Source: Pigoraptor vietnamica
Lineage: Eukaryota > Opisthokonta > Filasterea
Assembly: GCA_943704525.1 (NCBI GenBank)
Contig: CALSCQ010001775.1
Span: 34,876 to 98,875, forward strand
Length of the DNA stretch: 64,000 nucleotides
Direction: 5' to 3'
In this document: piece by piece, positions 1 through 9,938 of the stretch
Layout of the letters: every line of letters begins with the position of its first letter
Position numbering within the stretch: position 1 is the first letter of the stretch
Translations under genes and position numbers: made by a program
Notes under the pieces: generated by a model
Seen by the model: only the letters and a program-made list of their open reading frames with translations
What the model was told of the DNA's origin: nothing
Database searches by the model: none

Positions 1-83
1 ACGCAGGAGCGACAACACGAGTTCAGATTGAGTGAGTGCACGCTAACAACACGGAGGTTACCGTCTTCACTGAGAGTGCCCAC

Positions 84-3000
84 CTTTCGCTGCGTCTTGG
101 CAGCCTTGACCTCTCTCGACGGCGCACTGGCGCGGCCCCTCGCGACGAGGTGCGACGCCGAGTCTATTGACGGTGCCGTTGTGCCGCCAAGAGCACACAC
201 GAGGACGCACAAGTCGCGGTGCTCCTTGAGATTCGTGCTGACGTGGACACTGCGGTGCGTTCACATGCATTCGTGAGCTAAAGAGGCAACACACACACCA
301 CCATGACAATGGAGTCGCAAAACCGCAAATAGGTACACACCTGATGCCCTCTAGTGGCCGTGGAGGCGAAGGCCCTTCGTCCCCATCTGCGCAATTCGCA
401 CGAGCGTGTCATGAAGGCAGCTTGCGCGAACATGCGCGTGGCAGAGGGTCCACCCGTCCACCCACCATGTGCGTCATTTGCCGTTGCTGTTACACCGGCG
501 TCCTGTGCCGCCTTCTTTGACGGTGGCTGCGTATTGTAAACACGGGACGTCAGATATTTGATCAATTTCACCACTATTTACCACATGCGGCCAATGGCCT
601 GGTTCGACCTCGCATTCACTGCGGGGATGGGCACGTCCACAACATCCCCATGCGTTTGCTCACCTCGTCGGCATCTGTCTCTTCCTCGTCACCGTCGCGA
701 GCCGCCCGCGAGCGTTTCACTGCGCGCTTCAGCGTGTCCTGCAACATTGCACCAAGGCCACCTGCACCACGAGCAGCATTACCATCAGTGTTCACCAATA
801 TGCTGCATACACTTCCGCATACACACGTGCGCGCGCATGAAAGAACCGCCGTTGAGCGCGTGAGAAAGGCGAAAGAGGCCCAGTCAGCACGCAGCACGCA
901 CCGGGTGTCTCAGAGCCAGCCGCGACCTGCACGGCGGGCGCCTTTCCCTTCCCCTTCGCGCCCGGCGTCGCCAACGCAGACATTGCCTCCGCAGTCTCAA
1001 AAGCTGGCCGAAAGGCATCCTTGTCGCCGCGTGCGCTCCGCCCGCCGCCGTTCGTGGACGCCGCCTCTGCAGCCGCCCCGCGCGAACTCGTCGCCGGCGC
1101 AGAGGTCGTGCACGCCGCACGGACGGTGCCTCCCGGCACGTGTCCGTGTGGCGTGAACGCATCCACCGGCTGAAGGGACCACTCTCGTGCGCAGGCATAC
1201 AGCCAGTCAATTGTGGCGACGGGAATGTCCCACTCGATGGCGGACTCGTACTTCGGTCCCGAGGGGGACGCACACACCAAGTGCGTGTTCTTGCGGGTAA
1301 AACGATCTGTGAGCGTGCAGCCCAACGCCGCTGCCAGCGCCGCGATGCTGTCTGCGATGGCGCGTAGAGTGCGCGAGAGTGCAGGGCGTGAGACTAAGGA
1401 AAGTGTGCATTGGATAAAGGCGATCCCAGCAATGGCACACGTGCAACACAAACATAAATCCATGGTAGGATGACGTCTCCGCACCCTTTTCATCGGCGTC
1501 GAAGTTCGTGATCGACAGCGACACTTCGTCCATCCCCGCGGCCGGCGGAGGTCGCAAGCACGGCACAAACGTTGGCTTCAGCGACCGCTCCAGCATCGCC
1601 CCGCGCACGAGGCACTCCCTCAGCCAAATGGGCGTTACCGCGCACGCGTTCGTTATCTCTGCCGACGTCGCAATCTCCGGCCTATACTCGAGAGGCACAA
1701 TGACATACCGACACTCGCGAGGGACGGACCACGTGAGTGCATTGCGGGGTGAAAACAGGCCCCCACGTTTCAGCACGGCCCGCGAGAACCGCGTCGCGTC
1801 CGCCTCCTTCACGCCGAGGCAGCGAAACTCCAGTCCGCCGAAAATGGGCTCGCTCTTCTCGGTGCCCGTCCCAGTTCCCGCCCCCACCGACGACGCAGAC
1901 TTGCCGCTGGGCGCAGTGCCCGAAAACGACGGAAGTCGATCGACCGACATCGACGCACCCGTGCGAGGGCCAGAAATGATGGCAAGCGGCTGCATGGTCG
2001 CCTTCACAGGCCCCGCGTTCGTCGGCGGCTGCGTCGCGGGGACGTGCGCGTCGGGCTTCGCCCAATCCGGCATCCCTTTGTCCCACACGCGAAACGGCGC
2101 CTCGGCAAGAAGTGCGCCCGAGCGGCCGCACTCAACGAGCCAGCGGGGGGACACAATGTGCGGACGCGACGAGAGCGCGCGAAGGGCGGCCAGGTCCCTC
2201 TCGTCCTTCCCGCCAACGACGACGTGCGTGACGCCGGGACCGAGCGCGTCCGTGCGCGTGCCCAACCCCTCGCGCACAACGCGGCGTAATCGCTGCAGCC
2301 GTTCACCGACGATTCCGGACAGGTATATGGTGCACGGCGCAAAGTATTCGCCAGCGACCGCCGCGCCTGTGTCGCCGTCGCTCGTGTCCGCCGCCACTTC
2401 CGACAGCAACGAATAGCCGCGCGTCGGCGGGTGCGGTCTGCTCCTATCCGGCGGTTGCGCGGCGGCGGGCGCGGTTGCAGGCGTCGGGAGCAATAGGGCG
2501 TTCGCAGCGACGGCCGTGTCGAGCGAGTAGAGCGCTTCATCCAGGCACGCGCGAGCGGCCTGCGAGTCGTACAGCCACGCGGGGCGCACGACCAAAATGC
2601 CGTTCTGCGCGGCAAAGTCGTACTTGTCGCCCCCTCTCTTCTCTGCGATGAGGTGCGTGCACTCGGCCGTCAGGTCGCCCGCGTACGTGCCGCCGTGCTC
2701 GTGGAGAACACCCTCAATGCGCTTCCGGTTGTCGAGCGGCATCCCCGTTACACTCACGCGCAGCCCCGCAAACGTCGCGAGGAGGTGCTGCGCCACAAAG
2801 TCATCGTCCCTCGCACTGAACGAGGTGTTTCCGCGCACAAAGCGGTCGTGAGCGTCCGTCACCCACGACGTGGACATGATGGGACGGCCGATCCTCGTGG
2901 CGACCCGGTACTTCGTGCCACACGCAGCACGCACGCAAACGAGATGCGTCACCTGCGAGATAGGCCCATCTTCAACAACAACAGCGCACTGGCCCTTACG

Positions 3001-3316
3001 TGCAACCGAACACACTCGAGCTGGCAATGGTGTGACACTGCGACAGGTATGGGAAAACGCGCGAGCAGAGCCACGGCGCCCTAGAAAGAGTCGTGCTGAG
3101 ATGCGACCATGCGTCTAGAACGCACAGAGCACCCAAACACACGCAGCGCACGCAACTCCGCACCTGGCTGGTGAAGTCCTTGCTGACATTGCCGCCGAGT
3201 GCAATAACCATGCCGTGGATGCGGTCGCGCTCGTCAGTCGTAAGGCCGCTCGTGCTCACCACGACGCCCGACATGGGCTGCAAGCGACCGCTGCCACTCC
3301 CGCGAGAGAAGGACAT
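84..3316 (-). CDS. TOPBP1: TOPBP1/Dpb11-like multi-BRCT scaffold, 3' end outside window
   Basis: Seven exons are traced: 3316-3164, 2952-1485, 1393-902, 761-664, 526-466, 386-341 and 249-84. All junctions keep frame (828 codons so far), and the last exon ends in a GT donor, so the gene continues past the left edge. Visible BRCT domains: BRCT1 (about residues 5-85, with THLVC and KYRVA), BRCT2 (about 118-200, GGTYAGDL..CTHLIAEK), BRCT3 (about 254-345, VTHVVVGGKDERDL), BRCT4 (about 425-515), BRCT5 (about 545-630, NTHLVCASPSGPKYESA) and the start of BRCT6 (PLEGISVHVSTNLKEH..ALGG..ASHLVA). The first intron sits inside BRCT1 just before THLV. The paired N-terminal BRCTs and the THLV..KY..A signature are typical of TopBP1/Dpb11/Rad4, a nuclear phospho-peptide scaffold for replication initiation and ATR checkpoint signalling. 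An ATR-activating segment cannot be judged here. ECT2- or PTIP-like BRCT proteins are alternatives. Confidence 0.8.
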
Positions 3317-3831
3317 TCTTGGACTCCTTCTCTCTGCGTGTGCGGAAGGGCTGCGGTTTTGTGCGTGGCGAGTGCTATCGCCTCATGTCACACAGGAGAC
3401 GGCGAGAAATCGCTCGCGGTGACGCGCATACACGTGCGCACACACACACACGCACACCGCACACACACACACCGCACACACACCGCGCACAGAGGGAGAG
3501 GGGAAGGAAGGAAGAAGAATGAAAAGCAAAGAAAGTACGGGCGCTAAAATGGCGTCCACGCGTCTTCGGCGCGAAAAGAACACACTGCGGTGACAGCCTT
3601 TGTAAGTTCCCGCGCTTTCGTAACCCTCACCTTGCGCCGATGACTGCTCCAGTGCAGCCCTTGGTGGGGGTTAGCGGAGCTCTGGAATTCGGCCTCAGTC
3701 ACGTTTCAACTCGGCTGCCGATCTCTCCCGTAACGGATTCACAAACACACACACACACACTTCTAAGCTCTGTCTGTCCTCTGCTCTGCCCGCGTGTTGT
3801 CGTGGTCGTGTCGTGTCTCTCCTTCCCCGCC
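3317..3831. promoter_or_regulatory. Divergent intergenic region with CA repeats
   Basis: This gap separates the divergent starts of the TOPBP1-like gene and the SUKH-ZZ gene, so both promoters should lie here. It holds an interrupted (CA)n tract at about 3430-3491 and a shorter one at 3747-3762, then a pyrimidine-rich stretch before the ATG at 3832. I see no convincing TATA box and no ORF with coding character. Confidence 0.5.
3430..3491. repeat. Interrupted (CA)n microsatellite
   Basis: Alternating CA broken by CG units, in the divergent promoter gap. It translates as spurious His/Thr or Cys/Val repeats. Confidence 0.9.
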
Positions 3832-4593
3832 ATGGACCCGGGTGTCACGTGGCTTCCCTTCCTGTGGAAGACGCCCATCGCCGCCACCAGCGACGAAATC
3901 GCGGCCGCAGAGCGAGAACTCGGCGTGAAACTCCCCACGGACGTCGTGGACGTCCTTCTCGCAAGTCAAGGGGCGCTCCCTGAGCCGCATCACTTTGATT
4001 ACACGCCCGCGGAAACGGGCAAGAAGAGGACGGGCTCGGCGGGTGCGATCTTTCACGTGCGCGGCGGCGAGCGGGACGCGCTGGCACGGTACAACATTGT
4101 CGCGCGCACAAACGAGATCCGCTCCGTGGGAGGGCGGAAGACGCTCGTGCCGCTGTTTGAGGAGACGACAAAGGGCAACTACGTGTGCCTCGATTACGGC
4201 GAGGATGCAGAGCGGCCCGCGGAAGTGCCCTCCGTTGCCGTGCTTGACTTCGAGACGATGGGAACGACGCGCATCGCCGCGAGCTTCATGGACTTCCTCG
4301 TTTCGTTGTACGACGACGGCCCCTTGAACCGCAGCCACGTGACGGACGACGGGGACGAGGTGGATGAGGGGGATCTCGGCGGCAGCGCGGAGGATTACGC
4401 GTGCAACGAGTGTCTCGGGTTGATCGAGGGCGTGCGATGGCACTGCGAGGAGTGCTTCGAGTACGACGTGTGCGACAAGTGTCACGCGCGGTCGGTTGCG
4501 CCGGCGGGGTCGTCCAACGCGCTCGTGCTGCACGAGGGCGACGAGCACAAGCGGGAACACAAAATGACGCGCCACGGGCCACCAGGGAAATGA
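3832..4593 (+). CDS. SUKH (Smi1/Knr4) domain protein with C-terminal ZZ zinc finger
   Basis: Intronless 253-residue protein. The ATG at 3832 is chosen because it has a GCCATGG context and opens the SUKH fold directly; the in-frame extension upstream reads through CA repeats and looks untranslated. Residues about 17-170 match the SUKH/SMI1-KNR4 pattern: a helix ending LGVKLPTDVVDVLLASQGAL, then FEETTKGNYVCLDYG, then VAVLDFETMG. Residues about 185-245 form a ZZ finger with CNEC, CEEC and CDKC pairs and closing histidines. SUKH proteins act in fungal cell-wall signalling and as immunity proteins to bacterial nuclease toxins. ZZ fingers bind peptide or SUMO ligands. Here the role is unknown; an adaptor that recognises a partner protein is an inference. 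Confidence 0.85.
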   Translation: MDPGVTWLPFLWKTPIAATSDEIAAAERELGVKLPTDVVDVLLASQGALPEPHHFDYTPAETGKKRTGSAGAIFHVRGGERDALARYNIVARTNEIRSVGGRKTLVPLFEETTKGNYVCLDYGEDAERPAEVPSVAVLDFETMGTTRIAASFMDFLVSLYDDGPLNRSHVTDDGDEVDEGDLGGSAEDYACNECLGLIEGVRWHCEECFEYDVCDKCHARSVAPAGSSNALVLHEGDEHKREHKMTRHGPPGK

Positions 4594-4928
4594 GTAAACG
4601 TGTCAGTGCGTTCGACCCCCTCCTCACACTTTTCGTAGAATGTGCATGTGTGCCTGAAGTGGGGCGATACAGCGTGCGTATTGGCCGTTCTGTGTCTCTA
4701 ATTAGCGTGTGTTGGGTGGCTCGCGCGAACCCAAAGACATGCAAGAGGTGTTGGCGTATTTACACGCAATGCTGCGACACGCGCACACGCGCACGCTGCG
4801 GCAGAGACGACGCACGGCAAAACGCGGCATTGGAACTCTTCGGCAAAACGCGGCATTGGAACTCTTATCATGCTGACGCCCACGGCACGCTCGAGTGCAA
4901 CTCATCGCAGCATTCTCTCCGCGACTCT
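4594..4928. other. Convergent 3' intergenic region
   Basis: Lies between the stop codons of the SUKH-ZZ gene (+) and IFT70 (-). It contains a tandem 26-bp duplication at 4815-4866 and no credible gene. Confidence 0.5.
4815..4866. repeat. Tandem 26-bp direct duplication
   Basis: Two exact copies of a 26-bp unit (4815-4840 and 4841-4866) lie head to tail in the 3' region between two convergent genes. Confidence 0.9.
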
Positions 4929-7900
4929 CTAAACAAGGCGGAGGAAGAGGCTCTTGAGGAGGCGCGCTTCGTACGCCACGTTGTTCTTGCCGGGATCGAG
5001 CGGCTCGACGTCGAGCGGCTGCGCAGTGAGAGGTTGCGAATAAGCACAAATGCGAGCACGAATCGAATGAATGCGCCCTTAAGCAACAGCCATTCACAAG
5101 GCCATTCTCGCGTGCGCGCCACTGCCCACTGCAAAACTCGCGTGCGCGCCACTGCCCACTGCAAAACTCGTGTGCGCGCCACTGCCCACTGCAAAACGCG
5201 TGTGCGCGCCACTGCCTATTAACAAAACTCCCCAACCCCTAAGCACCCACCACCCAACCCACTGCCCGGCTCTCCACGCACCTGCTCGATGACCGCGGGG
5301 ACCGTCTTGCCGTGGAGTTCGCAGTTTTCCATAAACTCGATGATCTCGTGGACGACCTGGTCCTTGAGGATAATCATGTGCTTGGCCATGTTCTCGATCA
5401 GCGACACAAAGCACCGCTTCGCATAGAACCACGTGTCCGTCCCAAGCTGCGCCGGAGGGGGGGGGGGGGGGCTTAGATCGATGCAACAACGACTGAAACA
5501 AGAGCACATGGGACGCACATGGCACACTCAAGCTCCGCTGCTTTGCCACACGACGTTCCACAGAGGCACTCTCGCAAAACAGACAGCAGCACACACAGAA
5601 CGCGCTCCCATCACGGTGGCGATCGTGTCGATGTGCGGCACAACGGACGACGCGTCCGAGACTGCAATGTTGCCGAGTGCCTGACTTGCACGCACGCAAG
5701 CGACTGCGCGCTCTCTTTCCCACCTTCTTGTTGAAAGGCTCGAGGCTCTTGATGATGCGCGAAATGCCAAACTCATAGTTGCCCTTGGCGCAGTACAGCG
5801 TGCCGATCACGAGGTTCACGATGCACAGGTGGTACACCTTCTTGTCAGGGTTCTCGTACGCAAGGCGCTCCTGCGTGTCGCGTGGGCGTGTCGCGTGGGG
5901 AGAGGGGAGTGTCAAAACACACTCTGGCGTGCGCGCATGTGACCAAAGGTGGAGCAAGCAACAGAAACGCAGGGTGCTGGTGGGCACGGAAAGCAAGTGC
6001 GCCCATGTCTCACGCACGCACGCAGAGGCAGACGCACCTCCTCCTTCTCAATCTTCCGCATGAGCTCCTCGGCCTCCTCGTTTTGGCTCGTCATGATGTA
6101 CGACACACACAGGTTGGCGAGGACAATCGCCGTCACGTCAAGAATCTGCACGGACGCCGCGAAGCAGTGTGAGCGCAAAGGCATGCGTGGGGTGTGCGGA
6201 ATCGAAGTTTCACACACACTCGATTCGCAATCGCGCACGGGACGCTGCGTGATGCGTTGCAATCTCGGCACAATTGAGGTAAAACCACCCACATTGTCGT
6301 AGTGCTTTTTTACGATGGGCTCGTAAAATCCGATGGCCTCCTTGAACTTGTTCTCCTGCATGAAGAGCACGTGGGCGACGTTCAACCGCCACACGTCGTG
6401 CTCGTTGCAAAACTCGACGCTCTTGCGAAAGATCTTCTCGACCGTCGCGTAATTGTCCAAGTCCCAGTATATCTTCGCCTGTGCCATGAGGACGGGGATG
6501 TACCTGCGCGCGCATTGGGGATAATGTCAGCATCGGTGCACTCGGAGCACACAAGACTGACAACTCCGCGTCCACTGCGTAACAGACGAAGCGTGTCGCC
6601 CGCCCGCCTGTCGCGCCCCAACTACATAAACAAATATACTCATTGTATAAGGTGGGCATTCAGAGTGGCGGGAAGCGCAGAACCCACCGCTCGACAGCCT
6701 GGTCGTAGTCGTTGACGGCCTTCTTCACAGACTCGTCGTCGTAGTTCTGTCGCGCGTCTTGCACCTGTGCACGGAGAGAATGCATTAAAGCCCTGATAAC
6801 GTGATCACCGCACCCATTCGCGCACGACAAACGAGCACGGTAAGAGCAGTGCAGCTTGCAAGCAACTGCGAGACGCACCTGCTTCGTGAGCTTCCTCAAC
6901 GTGTCCGTGTGCTTCGACGCAATGTCGTCGAACTTTCGGAAGGCCTCCTCTGGTGACGTCTGTTGCGTAATCGTCGCGTCCAAAAAGTCGTACAGGTACT
7001 GCGCATGGGAGGGCGAAGGGCGCATTTAGACACAGCCCACAGACGCAACCACAAATGCAACTCCCCACTCCCACCCAACAGCAGCGCGCAATTTCGATAC
7101 CTATGCAAACATTCCATCACCACGCCCACACGCACCTGAGTGAGATACTTGTATGTGAGGTGCGCGTTCTCCGCGAGCACGTCCGCCGCGAGGTCGTAGT
7201 ACTGGTACTTGCAGTAGAGTAGGAGGAGGTTCCCGAAAGTCTCGGGAGGACAGGGGTTCTGCTGCAGCAAAAACTGCAGCTTCTGGAACCCTTCCGTCGC
7301 GCGCTCCTCCATGTTCATCAGCGCCTGGTTATGGAGCGTGACGGGGTCGAGCTCCTCTTCCGACCGCGGGGGCATGTCCGTCAGCGCCTCCTTCGCGGCC
7401 TCGTCTGTGGGTGGGAGGGACAGGGGGAGGCACAAGGCGTGTGTCAGGGGCGGCGCATAACCAACTAAAAACGCGCGCTAGGGAGTAAGGAGCGCGTGTA
7501 AATTACAGTGGATGTGAAGAAAGGGAAGTCGCGTGTTCTGTGGCGCGTACAAAAGACAATACGGACGTAAACAGAGACACGAGAAGGAGAGTGCGTCAAA
7601 TTGGCGGGAGGGGGAAACGTTCGCATTTTCTCATAGACATCACTAATGTGCGCGAGCGTGCGTCACAAACGGCGCACGGGTGCAGACGCGCATAATGCGG
7701 CACGCACAGTTCTTCAGCTGGTACTCGATGGCAGCCTTCAGGTTGAACGCCTCGATGAGCGCCGTTTCGTGGAGCACCTGCGTGTTGCCCACACTGCGAA
7801 CGTCGATTCCCTCCGTCGTCATGCCGACGCTCAGCTCTGCGCAAACAAACAGCGGCGAAAGGAAGGGGGTCAGGAAAGGGTTCTGCGACGTTGGAGAGAC

Positions 7901-9172
7901 AGATGGCAACTCGTGCGCGCGCAGCGGCATGAAATTCAAGCAGTTGGAGAGGAAGCCCACCACACTAGACAAAACAGATACTACGGCACAAATGCACTGC
8001 GTCTATTACTCTCATCCGCGCCTACAAACTACACCAACACGTCGAGCGCACGACACGATCGCCACCACACGCGAACGGCCACACACCGGGGTGTTCCTTG
8101 ATGCCCCTCTCGATGATGTCCGCAATGTGCTTGAGGGCGGGCGCGTACTGCTTGAGCTTGTAAAAGCACAGCGCAATGTTGTACGACAGGTCCGCCTGGT
8201 AGCCGAGCACCTGCATGGCCTCGGAAAACTTGATGCACGCAGCCTCGTAGTTCTCCTCCTGCACGCACCAAGCACGCACGCAGTGTAAGCACAACGGCAA
8301 AGCTGGCAGGACCCCTATCGAACAGTAACTAACGGGACATCTGCTCAAATAGTGCGGGTGGTATCTTCGTCGCACACGATGGAGGGCGCACGCACGCACC
8401 TTGAAGAGAATGCAGCCCTGGTTCACGATTGAGTCCGGGTCGTCGGATCCCGCGGCCTCCACCATCGTCTTTGCCCCGGGGAGGTCGTCCTGCTCGTACT
8501 TGATCGCGGCGAGAAGCTTCTCCACCTGCGTTGCCCATGGCGCAGTGTGTGAGTGCACGTGAAGTATGGCCAAACTGTCGCGCCCACGCACCTTTGGCTG
8601 ATAATTGGGGTTCTCAATCTGGCTGCATGCCTTGACGGCCTCGTTGTAGAGGCTCGCCTGGTACAGCGACTGCGCGAGGTAGAGTTTGTAGTCCTCGACG
8701 TCGGGATAGAGCTTCGACAGCTGCTCATAACTGTTCGTGCGTGCGTGTGTGTGCGCGTAGTGGTGGCCGTGGTGGGAGACAAGCGACGGCAAATAACAGC
8801 GTCAGCGACGGAAGCCGCGAAGTGGACATGAAATGGTGAGATCATGCAGCACGGCGTACACACAGCAGGAAGTCTCGGGCAAGGCTACCGCTACGTCCAC
8901 GAACAGGGGCGCCGACACTGTGAAATGCAAACGCATTGCCGCGCCGGGTGAGGCACGCACGCACGCATGCGTACGCACCAATCGGCCGCGATGGAAAAGT
9001 CCTGCATGTGATAGTGGCAGTATCCGAGGAGCGACAGCGCAGCGCGGGACTTTGGGAACTCCTGCAGCTCAAAGTTGAGCGCCTTGACGACCTCGTCGTA
9101 CTTGTGATCGCGAATCAGCGCATACACCGTCGACGTGTACTGCCCCTCCGCAATCCGCATGGGTCCCGCCAT
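4929..9172 (-). CDS. TTC30: Intraflagellar transport protein 70 (TTC30/DYF-1/fleer)
   Basis: Thirteen exons rebuild an uninterrupted 648-residue protein: 9172-8979, 8730-8592, 8525-8400, 8258-8087, 7836-7708, 7404-7136, 6998-6879, 6764-6688, 6503-6293, 6145-6038, 5870-5724, 5446-5282 and 5018-4929. It matches the animal TTC30 family nearly end to end, with landmarks LSLLGYCHYH, DLSYNIAL, GMTTEG.DVRSVGNT, LTDMPPRSEEELDPVTLHN, ENAHLTYKYLT, NVAHVLFMQENKFKEAIGFY and HLCIVNLVIGTLYCAKGNYE. Tetratricopeptide repeats fill the chain. IFT70 wraps around IFT52/IFT88 in the IFT-B core and is needed for anterograde transport and axonemal tubulin modification. The last exon (GKNNVAYEARLLKSLFLR) is found only after splicing over a 263-bp intron that carries a minisatellite; it aligns with the conserved GKNT..ESRQLKALIYEI tail. 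Human length is about 665. Confidence 0.97.
5107..5220. repeat. 30-bp minisatellite inside IFT70 intron 12
   Basis: About four copies of a 30-bp unit (core CGCGCCACTGCCCACTGCAA) lie wholly within intron 12 of IFT70 (5281-5019). The unit length is a multiple of three, so it stays open in several frames and mimics a small repeat protein. Confidence 0.9.
5457..5471. repeat. Poly(G) tract
   Basis: Run of about 15 G on the plus strand close to the acceptor of IFT70 intron 11. On the sense strand it is a C-rich polypyrimidine tract directly upstream of the splice site. Confidence 0.85.
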
Positions 9173-9938
9173 CTTCGCAGCCAGGGCCTCTCCTTTGCGC
9201 GGCTGTCAGCGAGAGCCCGACCCTCCGTCGTCCGCAGTGCTGAGAACGAGCGGCACCCTGGCGTGCCTTCCCAACCACCGATGTTCGTCCACTGCCTTCG
9301 CCCCAACAGCGCAAAACCGACAATCGCGACTGCCGCGGCGGGCCTGGCGAGGGACTGTCGGACTAATAGCGACGCGGCGTGCGTGTTTGTGGGTGCATCG
9401 AGAGGGAGCGCTTAGAGGGAAATGGAGTGCAAGTGGCAGCAAGCGAACCAACCGCCAACTGCTTCCGTCGAGTAGTGTTGGAATTTACTGTTTCAAAAGC
9501 CACTGGTTGTGAAATAATTGCAGTTGACTATGGAAAATGTACCGAATTGGCCAAGGTAAATAAATACGGGTATTTTGGGAACACATTCCTGATCCTTTGC
9601 CTTTTATAGCTTACAAAACCAGATGAGTACCATATAAATATAAAATGAGACTGTCACGTGATTTCACGTGATAATGTAACGGTTTGTAACGCATGCATCC
9701 GGGGTGGTCAGCACGTGCAGAACCAACGCCGACTGCAAACGTTTTCGGACGAAGGCAAAATCCTCCGTCAAACTTTTCTAACCCTTCCCACGCGTGTTCC
9801 ACACTTGCTTGCCGTTTCACAATTTGCTTGTCTGTGGCACCTGTCGTGGCGTTAGTGGATAATATTTGTCAACGTCGTTTTCGCTGCGAGTCTCACACGT
9901 GTTGATTAGAAGTCAAGTGGATCGCACGCATTTCAACC
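9173..9938. promoter_or_regulatory. Divergent promoter region with AT-rich island and paired CACGTG
   Basis: Separates the starts of IFT70 (-) and the LRR gene (+). Around 9480-9660 the base composition shifts sharply to AT. Just beyond, two copies of TCACGTGAT-like sequence (9654-9661 and 9664-9672) place two CACGTG E-box/bZIP-type cores about 10 bp apart, one helical turn. No coding exon is evident. Confidence 0.5.

Noticed and set aside
616-663. Stop codon near 616 as the end of the TOPBP1-like protein
   Set aside because: A GTGAGC donor precedes it and the next exons rebuild a BRCT core in frame.
5107-5220. CRISPR array
   Set aside because: The 30-bp units are contiguous with no spacers, in a eukaryotic intron.
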